From IMG/VR virus record IMGVR_UViG_3300025266_000038, positions 1 to 25,985 of that record: a stretch of DNA of 25,985 bases, one strand, 5' to 3'. Made by a program: the position numbers and the translations under genes. This document shows, one piece after another, positions 13,753 to 22,444 of the stretch (position 1 is the first letter of the stretch; the number at the start of each line of letters is the position of its first letter). The notes beneath the pieces are model-generated. The model was not told the origin of the DNA. It saw nothing but the letters and a program-made list of their open reading frames with translations, and ran no database searches. The DNA is from a virus.

Positions 13753-15229
13753 GCTTGCGCTAAAAGATTTCGATATTTTATCTGATGCGGAAAAAGCAGA
13801 AGCTCTTTCTCTGCTTAATAAATACGGCCAACTCGAAAAACAAGACGACTGCCAGGGTGATTTCATAAATTTTGTGAAGCACATGTGGCCAGAGTTTGTC
13901 GAGGGTCGGCACCACAAGATAATTGGCGAAAAGTTCAACCGAATTGCTCAAGGTAAATTGAAGCGATTGATTGTGTGCTTGCCGCCTCGCCATACCAAAT
14001 CTGAATTTGCCAGCACCTACTTTCCAGCTTGGATGATGGGGCTTCGCGGCGATTTAAAAATTATTCAAACGACTCACACCGCCGAGCTTGCCGTCCGATT
14101 TGGCCGTCGAGTGCGAAACATCATTGACTCTGAAGACTTTCAAGAAGTTTTTCCTAAGCTAAAGCTTCAATCAGATAACAAATCAGCAGGCCGATGGACT
14201 ACGAATGAGGGTGGTGAATCTTTTTACTCAGGCGTAGGTGGTGCGATAACCGGTCGTGGTGCTGATTTGCTGATCATTGATGATCCAATATCGGAGCAAG
14301 ACGCGCTTTCTTCAACCGCGATGGACTCGGTTTACGAATGGTATACGTCTGGTCCCCGTCAGCGTTTGCAGCCAGGAGGTATCATCGTGATCGTCATGAC
14401 ACGATGGAGCACTAAGGACTTGGTTGGAAAAGTGATTAAGCACCAAAACCAAGAACACGCCGATCAGTGGGAAATAATAGAATTTCCAGCGATCATGCCA
14501 GAAACAGAAGAACCTCTCTGGCCAGAATACTGGAAGAAGGAGGAGCTTCTAAGCGTAAAAGCTTCTCTCCCTATTGCAAAGTGGAACAGCCAGTGGATGC
14601 AGAATCCAACCGCTGCATCAGGATCAATCGTTAAGCGAGAATGGTGGGAAGTTTGGGAAAAAGACTATATACCAGCCTATTCTTATGTCATTCAGTCATA
14701 TGACACCGCCTTTAGCAAAAAAGAAACTGCCGACTATTCCGCCATCACGACTTGGGGGGTATTTACACCAGAGATTGACGGGCCTGACTGCATAATCCTG
14801 CTTGATGCTAAGCGGTTTCGTGTCGATTTCCCAGAGCTTAAAAAGATTGCTATGGACGAGTACAAATACTGGGAGCCAGATTGTGTTCTAGTTGAGGCAA
14901 AGGCTTCTGGTACGCCGTTGACGCAAGAATTAAGGCGGATGGGCATACCCGTCACAGCCTATACACCGAGTCGAGGGCAGGATAAGATTGCGAGAATGAA
15001 CAGTGTCGCGCCATTGTTTGAATCCTCTATGGTTTGGGCACCAGACGACAACTTTGCCGAAGAAGTTATTGAGGAAATGGCAAGTTTTCCATATGGCGAC
15101 CATGATGATTTTTGCGACAGTGCTACAATGGCGCTTATGAGATTTAGGCAGGGCGGTTTTATTGCTCTTGAAAATGACTATCAGGACGAGGCAAAATTCT
15201 TGCCTCGAAACAGACAGGTATACTACTAA
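13745..15229 (+). CDS. terL: Terminase large subunit
   Basis: A 494-residue packaging motor ATPase/nuclease. The ATPase domain has a Walker A-like loop at residues 79-87 (LPPRHTKSE), Walker B LLIIDDP at 175-181, and a motif III-like VMTRWSTKDL at about 218-226. The nuclease (RNase H-fold) domain has acidic residues D320 (SYDTAF), E384 (VLVEAKASG) and D452/D455 (GDHDDFCDS). It cuts concatemeric DNA and drives it through the portal, which is encoded next with a TAATG overlap. Length is typical. No small terminase subunit is recognised within the window; one of the small genes nearby or outside could fill that role. Confidence 0.96.
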   Translation: MSELALKDFDILSDAEKAEALSLLNKYGQLEKQDDCQGDFINFVKHMWPEFVEGRHHKIIGEKFNRIAQGKLKRLIVCLPPRHTKSEFASTYFPAWMMGLRGDLKIIQTTHTAELAVRFGRRVRNIIDSEDFQEVFPKLKLQSDNKSAGRWTTNEGGESFYSGVGGAITGRGADLLIIDDPISEQDALSSTAMDSVYEWYTSGPRQRLQPGGIIVIVMTRWSTKDLVGKVIKHQNQEHADQWEIIEFPAIMPETEEPLWPEYWKKEELLSVKASLPIAKWNSQWMQNPTAASGSIVKREWWEVWEKDYIPAYSYVIQSYDTAFSKKETADYSAITTWGVFTPEIDGPDCIILLDAKRFRVDFPELKKIAMDEYKYWEPDCVLVEAKASGTPLTQELRRMGIPVTAYTPSRGQDKIARMNSVAPLFESSMVWAPDDNFAEEVIEEMASFPYGDHDDFCDSATMALMRFRQGGFIALENDYQDEAKFLPRNRQVYY

Positions 15230-17727
15230 TGGCTATTGATAAAATACTTGGCACTGAAAACGATCCAGATGTCATTCCTATGTCGCGAGAGATGACGGTA
15301 ACGCCAGATCCTAGTCGCGAAGATATGATCAGGGGTGCTGCCCAAATATTGGTGGACGAAGAAGAAATACTGATTGACGAAGAGATTAGCGCCGCTCCAG
15401 AGCCGATTCAAACCCCGTTCGATTCAAACTTGGTCGATTTTCTCGACAAATCAGACCTTGGAAAGCTTGCAAACGATGTCTTGGAGTCTATTGATTCGGA
15501 CAAAGAAAGTCGTTCTGAGTGGGAGAAGACCTATGTTGAAGGGTTGAAGTACCTCGGTATGAAGTTTGACGAAGCAAGATCTCAACCGTTCCAAGGGTCT
15601 TCTGGCGTAATTCATCCAATTCTTGCAGAAAGCGTTACTCAGTTCCAGGCGCAGGCTTATAAAGAGCTTTTGCCAGCGCAAGGACCGGTTAAGACTGAGA
15701 TTGTTGGCGCTCGCACGCCAGAAATTGAAATGCAATCTCAAAGGGTTGCCAATTTCATGAATTTCTACATCATGAACGTGATGCAGGAATATGACCCAGA
15801 GCTGGACATGCTTTTGTTTTATCTTCCCATCGCGGGTAGCGCGTTCAAGAAGGTTTACTACGACCAATCTATGAGCCGAGCGGTTTCAAAGTTCGTCGCC
15901 CCAGAAGACTTGATCGTTCCTTACGAGGCTTCTGACATTCTTTCTGCTGAGCGGGTTACGCACGTCATTAGGATGAGCAAAAACGAAATTCGCAAGCAGC
16001 AGCTAAGCGGTTTTTACGCAGATATTGAGCTAAAAGGCGATGCTTACACAGTTAACCGTAGCGACATCGAAGAAGAGATTGACGAGATTGAGGGTCAGTC
16101 CCCCAGCTATTCTGAGAACCGAGATAGGATTGTCTACGAAGTTCATACCATACTCGACCTTCCTGGTTACGAAGACTTTGACGCCGAGGGCAACGAAACG
16201 GGTTTAAAACTTCCTTACATCGTGACAATTGACGAGCAATCTCAGCAGGTTTTGGCGGTCAGAAGAAATTATGTAGAGCAAGACATTACTAAACAAAAAA
16301 TAAACTACTTCGTTCAGTACAAGTTCCTACCTGGCCTAGGATTCTACGGCCTAGGCTTGTCTCACATGATTGGCGGTCTTGCAAAGGCTTCAACGTCTAT
16401 TCTTCGGCAGTTGATTGACGCTGGTACGATTGCTAACTTGCCTTCAGGATTCAAGGCCAGAGGAATGCGGATTCGAGATGAAGACGAGCCTCTTCAGCCC
16501 GGAGAATTCAGAGATATCGATACGACCGGCGGTTCTTTAAAAGAAAACTTGATTCCTTTGCCCGTGAAAGAGCCTTCAAACGTCTTGATGCAGCTTTTGG
16601 GCATGTTGATTGACTCAGGTAAGCGGTTTGCGTCTATTGCTGACACGAATGTGGGCGATGTAAACCAAGCGATGCCTGTCGGTACCACGGTCGCTTTATT
16701 GGAGCGCGGCACCAAGGTGATGAGCGCAATTCACAAGCGCCTGCACTACGCTCAACGTATTGAGTTTCAACTTCTAGCTAAAGTATTTTCTGAATACCTG
16801 CCGCCAATGTACCCTTATCAGGCTCTTGGCGGCGCCCAAGAGGTCAAGCAGACTGACTTTGACGGGCGTGTTGATGTTATTCCTGTGTCAGATCCCAACA
16901 TCTTTAGCCAGTCTCAAAGAATCACGATGGCTCAAGAACTTATGCAGCTTGTCCAGTCAAACCCTGAGATTCATGGGCCGAAGGGGGTTTATGAGGCTTA
17001 TCGCAGGATGTATTCTGCGCTGGGAATTGACAATGTTGACAGCCTTCTGCAGCCACCACCGCCACCGCCACCACCACCTGCTCCAATTGATGCAGGCATC
17101 GAAAACGGCGGCTTTATGATGACGCAGCCTCAGCAAGCTTTTGAGCAACAAAATCATCAGGCTCACGTTGACACTCACAGGTCTTTGTTCCTGACTGAGG
17201 TGGTGAAAACCAATCCACAGTTGCAGGCCTTGATTATTGGGCACAGTATGCAACACCTTCAATTCATGTCTACCCAGATGGCAAAGAAAGAGATGCCACC
17301 CCAGATACAGCAGCAGGTTCAGCAGCTTGAGCAGCAAATGTCGCAAGTAGCCCCGGAACAACAACCTCAAGTGGTTAGTCAGATTCAAATGATTACTGAG
17401 AGCTTTTCGTCTCCAATTATGGCTAAGTTGGCGCAAGACTTTTTGTTGTCAATTGGGCAGGGCGATGAAGAAGACCCACTCGTTAAGATTCGACAAAAAG
17501 AGCTGGATCTAAGAGAGCAAGAATTGACTGCTGATCAAGGTCAGTTTGAAGATAAACAGTCTCAGCGTGGCGAAGAAAAGTTGCTTGAATCTCAGATAGC
17601 CAAACAGCGTATCGGTGTTCAAAAAGAAGTGGCTGACGACAAGCTCGACATGGCATCTCAAAGACTTGAGCAGCAGGCCGAGTTGAAAATGCTTGAATTA
17701 CAAGCTAAATTTGGAGGTACACGATGA
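15229..17727 (+). CDS. Portal protein
   Basis: An 832-residue portal, the dodecameric ring at the capsid vertex through which DNA passes. The core (about residues 70-600) has features of podovirus-type portals: GSSGVIHPILAESVTQFQAQ, the LDMLLFYLPIAGSAFKKVYYD region, and a central GLGLSHMIGGLAKASTSILRQ segment. The C-terminal extension is unusual. It has a run of nine prolines at about residue 608, a Gln-rich stretch at about 680-725, and a charged coiled coil from about 750 to the end. It could reach into the head or interact with internal proteins. The gene lies immediately after the terminase and overlaps the next gene (ATGA). At 832 residues it is longer than P22 portal (725). Confidence 0.92.
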   Translation: MAIDKILGTENDPDVIPMSREMTVTPDPSREDMIRGAAQILVDEEEILIDEEISAAPEPIQTPFDSNLVDFLDKSDLGKLANDVLESIDSDKESRSEWEKTYVEGLKYLGMKFDEARSQPFQGSSGVIHPILAESVTQFQAQAYKELLPAQGPVKTEIVGARTPEIEMQSQRVANFMNFYIMNVMQEYDPELDMLLFYLPIAGSAFKKVYYDQSMSRAVSKFVAPEDLIVPYEASDILSAERVTHVIRMSKNEIRKQQLSGFYADIELKGDAYTVNRSDIEEEIDEIEGQSPSYSENRDRIVYEVHTILDLPGYEDFDAEGNETGLKLPYIVTIDEQSQQVLAVRRNYVEQDITKQKINYFVQYKFLPGLGFYGLGLSHMIGGLAKASTSILRQLIDAGTIANLPSGFKARGMRIRDEDEPLQPGEFRDIDTTGGSLKENLIPLPVKEPSNVLMQLLGMLIDSGKRFASIADTNVGDVNQAMPVGTTVALLERGTKVMSAIHKRLHYAQRIEFQLLAKVFSEYLPPMYPYQALGGAQEVKQTDFDGRVDVIPVSDPNIFSQSQRITMAQELMQLVQSNPEIHGPKGVYEAYRRMYSALGIDNVDSLLQPPPPPPPPPAPIDAGIENGGFMMTQPQQAFEQQNHQAHVDTHRSLFLTEVVKTNPQLQALIIGHSMQHLQFMSTQMAKKEMPPQIQQQVQQLEQQMSQVAPEQQPQVVSQIQMITESFSSPIMAKLAQDFLLSIGQGDEEDPLVKIRQKELDLREQELTADQGQFEDKQSQRGEEKLLESQIAKQRIGVQKEVADDKLDMASQRLEQQAELKMLELQAKFGGTR

Positions 17728-18026
17728 CAACCAGTTATATTCTTGAACAGCAAGTAGAGCTTAGAAAAAACAAAGCTTTGATGCGTGAAGCTGAGCGAGC
17801 AGAAGTTGAGATGCTTGTTGAGAAGAAAAATCTTCAACAAGCGGCAGATGAAGCAAGGCTTTCGGCTAAGTTGGAGAGAATTAAGCGAGGAGACGCAGAA
17901 CCGGTTTCTGTGGCGATTGAAGCCCCTAAACCCGTTGCGTCAAAAACAATTGCGCCTAAGCCGAAAATTTTTCTTAGGAAGAAGCCAGCAGAAAAGGAGA
18001 CAATCGATGCCTCTGAAGAAGGGTAG
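17724..18026 (+). CDS. Small coiled-coil hypothetical protein (100 aa)
   Basis: A 100-residue protein overlapping the portal stop. Residues 1-55 are a charged helix, predicted coiled coil (LRKNKALMREAERAEVEML). Residues 60-90 are rich in Pro, Lys and Ala and probably disordered. The composition resembles the portal's own C-terminal coil, so it may bind there or serve as a head-internal protein. No family is recognised. The end overlaps the start of the next gene by 20 bases. Confidence 0.65.
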   Translation: MTTSYILEQQVELRKNKALMREAERAEVEMLVEKKNLQQAADEARLSAKLERIKRGDAEPVSVAIEAPKPVASKTIAPKPKIFLRKKPAEKETIDASEEG

Positions 18027-18237
18027 CGGTCAAAAAACTATTAGCAGGAATATTAGCATGCTCAGAAAAGAAGGTAAGCCAAAAGATCAAGCCGTTGCTA
18101 TTGCGATGAAAACATCAAAAGGCATGAAGGCCGGTGGTTCCGTTTCCAAGGGCCAGTTAAAAGTTAAGGTCAAGAAGATGCGGACCAGAGGCACCGGCGC
18201 TGCAACTAAGGGACTTGATTATTACGAGCGCGTATGA
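18007..18237 (+). CDS. Small basic protein with AIAMK motif (76 aa)
   Basis: A 76-residue, very basic protein starting at ATG 18007 with a strong ribosome-binding site (AAAAGGAG, seven bases before). The motif ISRNISMLRKEGKPKDQAVA followed by IAMK resembles a short motif found in many phage virion-region proteins, of the kind grouped as DUF6496, in which KSRKQAIAIAL is typical. The C-terminal half is Lys/Gly-rich. It overlaps the previous and following genes. It may be a DNA-binding or head-associated protein. Longer upstream readings in this frame run through the previous gene and are rejected. Confidence 0.65.
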   Translation: MPLKKGSGQKTISRNISMLRKEGKPKDQAVAIAMKTSKGMKAGGSVSKGQLKVKVKKMRTRGTGAATKGLDYYERV

Positions 18238-18425
18238 GAGACGATGTTGACCTAGCCTCATCTTTGAAGCGAATGGTAGGTGATCGAAGAAGCTTGATCA
18301 TTGAAACATTGTGCGAAGGTTTGCTTAAAGATATGGAACATTATAAAAGTTTGCAAGGCGAGCTAACTGCGTTAAACTTGGTGGAACAACATATCCAAGA
18401 TTTTTACGCAAAAGGAGAGCGCTAG
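18234..18425 (+). CDS. Small hypothetical protein (63 aa)
   Basis: A 63-residue helical, acidic protein (MRDDVDLASSLKRMVGDRRS at the start) beginning in an ATGA overlap with the previous gene and sharing one base with the GTG of the next. Its pattern, with HYKSLQGELTALNLVEQHI near the end, suggests a short coiled-coil or helical bundle. Such small helical proteins occur between portal and scaffold genes and can be head-assembly accessories. No family is recognised and no function can be shown. Confidence 0.65.
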   Translation: MRDDVDLASSLKRMVGDRRSLIIETLCEGLLKDMEHYKSLQGELTALNLVEQHIQDFYAKGER

Positions 18426-18847
18426 TGACAAAACCGTCGATTGAATCGGCCTTTATTCAAAAAGATGATCTGGTTTTAGACCCATCTTTGCTGAGTAAAA
18501 GCTTAATGGAAAGAATGCCTACACCTTCGGGGTGGCGGATGCTGGTTATCCCCTACATAGGGAAACGAACGAGCAAGGGTGGAATTCACCTGACAAAAGA
18601 AACCGTAGACCGAGAATCACTTGCAACTGTTGTTGCTTATGTCGTGAAAAAAGGTCTGTTATGCTACTCAGACAAAGAAAAGTACGGCGAAACACCGTGG
18701 TGCGAAGAAGGCAGTTGGGTGTTAATCGGCCGATATGCTGGTGCTCGTTTCAAGCTTGACGAAGGAGACGAGGTGCGCATAATCAATGACGATGAAGTCA
18801 TTGGAACCATCCTAAACCCTGATGACATAGTGAGTAGCTGGCGATGA
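18425..18847 (+). CDS. GroES-like co-chaperonin (Cpn10 family)
   Basis: A 140-residue protein beginning at GTG 18425, with AGGAG six bases upstream. Residues 32-135 follow the Cpn10 order. PTPSGWRMLVIPYIG is the first strand. SKGGIHL is the mobile-loop region, with GGIHL in place of the GGIVL of GroES that binds GroEL. Then come SLATVVAYV, EGSWVLIGRYAGARF and VRIINDDEVIGTI. Phage-encoded co-chaperonins such as T4 gp31 replace GroES on the host GroEL cage to fold the capsid protein. Its position just before scaffold and capsid genes supports this. The N-terminal 30 residues are extra relative to bacterial GroES (about 97 aa). Confidence 0.8.
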   Translation: MTKPSIESAFIQKDDLVLDPSLLSKSLMERMPTPSGWRMLVIPYIGKRTSKGGIHLTKETVDRESLATVVAYVVKKGLLCYSDKEKYGETPWCEEGSWVLIGRYAGARFKLDEGDEVRIINDDEVIGTILNPDDIVSSWR

Positions 18848-19788
18848 CTGTAGAAAATTCAAGCGCGGTAGAAGAAGAGATTGAAGTTCAGATTGTTGAA
18901 GATCCGCCAGAAGTAGAGGGGTCTGTAACTAACGATGATGAGCTTGAGCGCTATACCAAATCGGTTAGCAAGCGGATTAATAAGCTAAACCAAAAGACCA
19001 AGCAGGCCGAGGAGCGTGCTCAGTATCTTGAGTCTGTTGCTTTGCAAAAAGACCAGGAGATTGATGCTTATAAAAAGCATTCAGTCGCCCAGCAGACGAC
19101 TGTTCTTCAGAAAGAGCAAGAAGCTTTGTCTTCAAAGGAAAGCCAGATAGATGATATCTATCGAAAAGCTATTCGCTCTGGTGACGCTGATTTGATTTCC
19201 AAGGCTGACACGCTAAAGAATGATATTGCGATTCAGAAAGAAAAGCTCAAGGTTGCGCAATCGAGGCAGTCTGAATACGTTAACCAACAACAAATAGCGC
19301 CGCAAGAAAACTACCAAACACACCAGCCTCAGCCTCAGTCCCAGCAGGTGCAAGAAGAGGTTAGACCTACGAGCGAAGCTTTAGGCTGGCATGATCAAAA
19401 TCAATGGTATGGCGATTCTGAAAACGAAGAAAATCTTCAAGCGACTCAGTTTGCTTACTTCACTCATTTTAATTTGATTAACGAGGGGTTTGAACCAGAC
19501 TCCGAAGAGTACTACAATGAGTTGGATACAAGAGTTTTCCGAATTTACCCGACTTTACAGGGTGATTCGATAGCCGAAAAAAAGGAAGGTAGACCCGCTG
19601 TGCAAAGAGTCGCTTCCGCCAGTTCTGCTGGTCGGCAAAAAACACAAGGCAGCAAGCGTGGTGTTAAGTTCACTCAATCTGAACTTCAGCGTCTCCGTGG
19701 TTTGAAGCCGCACAATATGAGCGAGGAAGCTTGGTTAAAGCGTGTGGCGTCAGAAAAGCAAAAGGTAGCTCAAAGGGAGACAAAATAA
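18844..19788 (+). CDS. Scaffolding protein
   Basis: A 314-residue acidic, Gln- and Glu-rich protein. It has an acidic N-terminus (about residues 1-35), a long predicted coiled coil (about 37-150), a disordered Gln/Pro-rich linker (about 150-175) and a basic C-terminal tail (KRGVKFTQSELQRLRGLKP). This is the classic layout of capsid scaffolds: coiled-coil dimerisation followed by a basic C-terminal capsid-binding helix. Position immediately upstream of head-protein genes supports the call. It overlaps the genes on both sides (ATGA and TAATG). No protease is recognised, so removal by exit, as in P22, is possible. Confidence 0.75.
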   Translation: MTVENSSAVEEEIEVQIVEDPPEVEGSVTNDDELERYTKSVSKRINKLNQKTKQAEERAQYLESVALQKDQEIDAYKKHSVAQQTTVLQKEQEALSSKESQIDDIYRKAIRSGDADLISKADTLKNDIAIQKEKLKVAQSRQSEYVNQQQIAPQENYQTHQPQPQSQQVQEEVRPTSEALGWHDQNQWYGDSENEENLQATQFAYFTHFNLINEGFEPDSEEYYNELDTRVFRIYPTLQGDSIAEKKEGRPAVQRVASASSAGRQKTQGSKRGVKFTQSELQRLRGLKPHNMSEEAWLKRVASEKQKVAQRETK

Positions 19789-20258
19789 TGACAGATTCGA
19801 CTAATAAGACCCGCGTTTCGCGTGATTCCGAGACACACGATAAACAGGCTCGACGAAGACCGTGGCGACCAGTTCGCAAGCTCGAAACTCCCCCAGCACC
19901 TCCCGGTTACACCTATCGGTGGATCAGGGAATCAATGCTAGGGCAAGAGGATCGGGCGAACGTAAGCAGACGGATACGGGAAGGTTGGGAGCTTGTAAAA
20001 GCATCTGATCTTCCTCCAGAGTGGGAACTTCCCTCGATGGACGCCGGAAAGCACGCTGGAGTCATATACAACGAAGGATTATTGTTGGCGAAAATACCCG
20101 ACGAAACGATTGAAGAGCGCAACGCATATTATAATGCGAAAAATCAAGCGGCCACTGACGCATTGGATAACACAATGTTTAATGAGACCCGAGGCGACCA
20201 GCGTTACGTCAAGTATGATCCACAACGAGACTCTCAAGTAACATTTGGTAGACGCTAA
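19788..20258 (+). CDS. Conserved-looking head-region protein of unknown function (156 aa)
   Basis: A 156-residue protein starting at the TAATG overlap with the scaffold stop. The N-terminus is basic (about residues 12-32, including ARRRPWRPVRK). A compact domain follows, with PGYTYRWIRE, GWELVKASDLP and an EERNAYYNAK helix. Similar proteins, with a Tyr/Trp-rich entry region and an E-x-RNAYY segment, are usual between scaffold and capsid genes of marine phages. Their function is not established. A head-completion or capsid-associated role fits the position. Confidence 0.65.
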   Translation: MTDSTNKTRVSRDSETHDKQARRRPWRPVRKLETPPAPPGYTYRWIRESMLGQEDRANVSRRIREGWELVKASDLPPEWELPSMDAGKHAGVIYNEGLLLAKIPDETIEERNAYYNAKNQAATDALDNTMFNETRGDQRYVKYDPQRDSQVTFGRR

Positions 20259-20276
20259 AGTCTCAAGGAGATAAAA

Positions 20277-20861
20277 ATGGCTAATAAAGATGCCGCTTTT
20301 GGAATGAAACCTGTTCGGATGATCGGCGGAGCACCTTATTCGGGTGGTCAAAGTCGTTACCGCATTGCTGCTGATTATAATACCAGCATTTTTCAAGGCG
20401 ATATGGTTACTCAAGTAACCGGTGGGCACATTGCCCTTCACGCTGATGGGGGCGTAGTGCCCATTGTCGGTGTATTTAATGGTTGTCAGTACACGGACCC
20501 CACCTCTGGTGAGCAAACGTACAGCAATTACTATCCTGCAAACACTGATGCTGCGGACCTCATAGCTTTTGTTATTGATGACCCGATGGTGGTCTTTGAA
20601 ATTCAAGCCGCTATAGCGTTTCCGATTGCTGATTTGTTTGGTAACTTCGATATCGTTTACACAACTGCAGGTTCTACCCTATCCGGTGTTTCAGGTGCGG
20701 AACTGCAGGTGACTGACGGTGGAACAGCACTGACACTTCCAGTCAAAGCGATTGATATTTCTGAAGATCCTACAAATTCAGATGTAGCGTCAGCACATAC
20801 CAACGTGCTTGTCGTAATCGAAAACCATGTATTCGGCATTAAAGGCGCTGGGTTAGCATAA
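20277..20861 (+). CDS. Probable capsid decoration protein
   Basis: A 194-residue beta-rich protein beginning MANKDAAFGMKPVRMIGG, after a strong ribosome-binding site (AAGGAG). It is acidic, with few Lys and no Cys except one (NGCQYTD). Small beta-sandwich proteins starting MANKDAAFG-x-x-PV immediately before a major capsid gene are typical of phage head decoration proteins, which bind the capsid lattice and stabilise it after expansion. The assignment comes from this N-terminal pattern, the composition and position. It may alternatively be a minor head protein. Confidence 0.65.
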   Translation: MANKDAAFGMKPVRMIGGAPYSGGQSRYRIAADYNTSIFQGDMVTQVTGGHIALHADGGVVPIVGVFNGCQYTDPTSGEQTYSNYYPANTDAADLIAFVIDDPMVVFEIQAAIAFPIADLFGNFDIVYTTAGSTLSGVSGAELQVTDGGTALTLPVKAIDISEDPTNSDVASAHTNVLVVIENHVFGIKGAGLA

Positions 20862-20874
20862 AGGAGAGTAAAAA

Positions 20875-21792
20875 ATGGCTATTTCAAGAGCACAACTAGC
20901 AAAAGAGCTAGAACCCGGCTTGAACGCATTATTCGGTATGAGCTACGACTCTTACGACCGAGAGTACGAGGAAGTCTTCGCAATTGAAGATTCTCAGCGT
21001 GCATTCGAGGAAGAAGTTCTCATTACCGGCTTCGGTTCAGCCCCAACTAAAACTGAAGGTCAAGGCGTTGTCTTTGATAACGCTGGCGAGTCGTACTCGG
21101 CACGTTACAACCATCAGACAATTGCGCTGGCATTTGCACTTACAGAGGAAGCTGTTGAAGATAATCTGTATGACAGTTTAGGCAAGCGGTATGTCAAAGC
21201 ACTTGCGCGTTCTATGGGTAACACCAAGGAAGTAAAAGGCGCTGATGTGCTGAACAATGCGTTCAGCGGAACCTACACTGGCGGCGATGGCGTTTCTTTA
21301 ATCAACACAGCTCACCCTCTGTCTGGCGGCGGTACTGCCGCTAACCGAGCAGCGACTATGGCTGATTTGAATGAAACTTCGTTGGAAGACGCTTTGATCG
21401 ATATTAGCACTTACACCGACGACAGAGGACTGACCATTTCGGTTCAGGCGACTAAATTAGTCGTACCTCCTCAGTTGGTATTCGTTGCTGACCGAATTTT
21501 GAATTCGGACAAGCGATCTGGCACTGCTGACAACGATCTCAACGCGATTAAGAGCACTGGAGTTCTGCCAGGTGGTTACACTGTTAACCATTATCTGAAC
21601 GACCCAGATGCCTTCTTCCTGTTGACTTCAGTCACAGACCAAGGCGAAGGTCTCAAGATGTTCCAACGCTCCGCGATGGAAACTTCTATGGAACCTGACT
21701 TTTCAACCGGAAACATCAGATACAAAGCGCGTGAGCGTTATAGTTTCGGATGGTCCGATTGGCGAGGCATTTACGGCTCACAAGGAGCCTAA
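20875..21792 (+). CDS. Major capsid protein (HK97-fold, Mu gpT-like)
   Basis: A 305-residue capsid subunit. The N-terminal ELEPGLNALFGMSYDSYDREY region, TEEAVEDNLYDSLGKRYVKA, and the NTAHPLSGG and LVVPPQLVFVADRIL strands match the Mu gpT-type family of HK97-fold capsid proteins. The C-terminus (RERYSFGWSDWRGIYGS) is the usual aromatic-rich end. Length is normal for this type. The gene has a strong ribosome-binding site (AAGGAG) and is followed within a few bases by a strong terminator, consistent with high expression. There is no fused protease or long N-terminal delta domain, so a separate scaffold is expected; one is encoded upstream. Confidence 0.93.
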   Translation: MAISRAQLAKELEPGLNALFGMSYDSYDREYEEVFAIEDSQRAFEEEVLITGFGSAPTKTEGQGVVFDNAGESYSARYNHQTIALAFALTEEAVEDNLYDSLGKRYVKALARSMGNTKEVKGADVLNNAFSGTYTGGDGVSLINTAHPLSGGGTAANRAATMADLNETSLEDALIDISTYTDDRGLTISVQATKLVVPPQLVFVADRILNSDKRSGTADNDLNAIKSTGVLPGGYTVNHYLNDPDAFFLLTSVTDQGEGLKMFQRSAMETSMEPDFSTGNIRYKARERYSFGWSDWRGIYGSQGA

Positions 21793-21796
21793 AAAG

Positions 21797-21822
21797 AAAG
21801 GGGCCGAAAGGCCCTTTTTTTT
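21797..21822 (+). terminator. Intrinsic terminator after the major capsid gene
   Basis: GGGCC (21801-21805) pairs with GGCCC (21810-21814) around a GAAA tetraloop. The stem is extended by AAAG with TTTT, and followed by a run of T to 21822. This is a textbook rho-independent terminator. Confidence 0.88.
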
Positions 21823-21863
21823 GTCACAAGATTGCCCTAGAATGACAAACAACTGAGAAAAAA

Positions 21864-21922
21864 GCCCCAGCGACTGGCTCAGCAGACGTTTACGAAGACT
21901 CTGGGGCGAATCCTTTCGTAAA
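21864..21922 (+). promoter_or_regulatory. Interlocked inverted repeats: possible pseudoknot in leader of next gene
   Basis: GCCCCAG (21864-21870) pairs with CTGGGGC (21901-21907). TTTACGAA (21889-21896) pairs with TTCGTAAA (21915-21922). The second left arm lies inside the first loop and its right arm lies outside, giving H-type pseudoknot topology. The element ends directly next to the GAGG ribosome-binding site (21923-21926) of the gene starting at 21935. No tRNA or known riboswitch is recognised. Confidence 0.5.
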
Positions 21923-21934
21923 GAGGTTAATACC

Positions 21935-22444
21935 ATGGCACAAACTACTTTTTCTGGACCCGTTAAATCCTTAGCTGGTTTTATTACCGCAGGCGTAAAC
22001 AGCACAGTCAGCCTTGCCGCAGGCACTTCTCTTACTGTAGCGGATCATGCAGGCAAAATTATTTTGTTAAATGACGCAGACGGCAAGTTTAAACTGCCAA
22101 CTATTAACGTCACTACCCCTGACGATCCAACGGCTCCGAGTCAAGTAAACAATACAGGTGCTTCTTTCTTCTTTTATGTAGAAACCGCAGCAACCGATCT
22201 TGACATTTTGACTGACGGCACTGATAAGTTTATTGGCGCGGCAATGGTCGCTGTAAATGATGGCGCTAAAAAAGCGTTTATTCCTGCAGTCGCTAACGAT
22301 GTCATGACCTTAAATGGCTCAACTAAGGGTGGACTCGTCGGCAGTGTTATTAAAATTACTGCTATTGACGCTGCACTGTACTTAGTTCATGACACTTTAT
22401 TGCTAGGTACAGGAACAATTATTACTCCTTTCGCTGATGCTTAA
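21935..22444 (+). CDS. Probable virion beta-structural protein (169 aa)
   Basis: A 169-residue Thr/Ala/Gly-rich protein starting MAQTTFSGPVKSLAGF, a beginning common in small head or fibre proteins of marine phages. The body is almost all beta strand (VSLAAGTSLTVADHAGKIIL), with no Cys and few charged residues, as in trimeric decoration or head-fibre proteins. It is expressed after the terminator and behind the structured leader, so it probably has its own control. The RBS is GAGG, nine bases from the ATG. A virion surface role is inferred from composition and location. Confidence 0.65.
   Translation: MAQTTFSGPVKSLAGFITAGVNSTVSLAAGTSLTVADHAGKIILLNDADGKFKLPTINVTTPDDPTAPSQVNNTGASFFFYVETAATDLDILTDGTDKFIGAAMVAVNDGAKKAFIPAVANDVMTLNGSTKGGLVGSVIKITAIDAALYLVHDTLLLGTGTIITPFADA

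Noticed and set aside
21821-21849. Promoter after the capsid terminator (TTGTCA with downstream hexamer)
   Set aside because: The properly spaced -10 position reads GACAAA, and TAGAAT at 21838 has no -35 partner other than the T-run, so no promoter is claimed.
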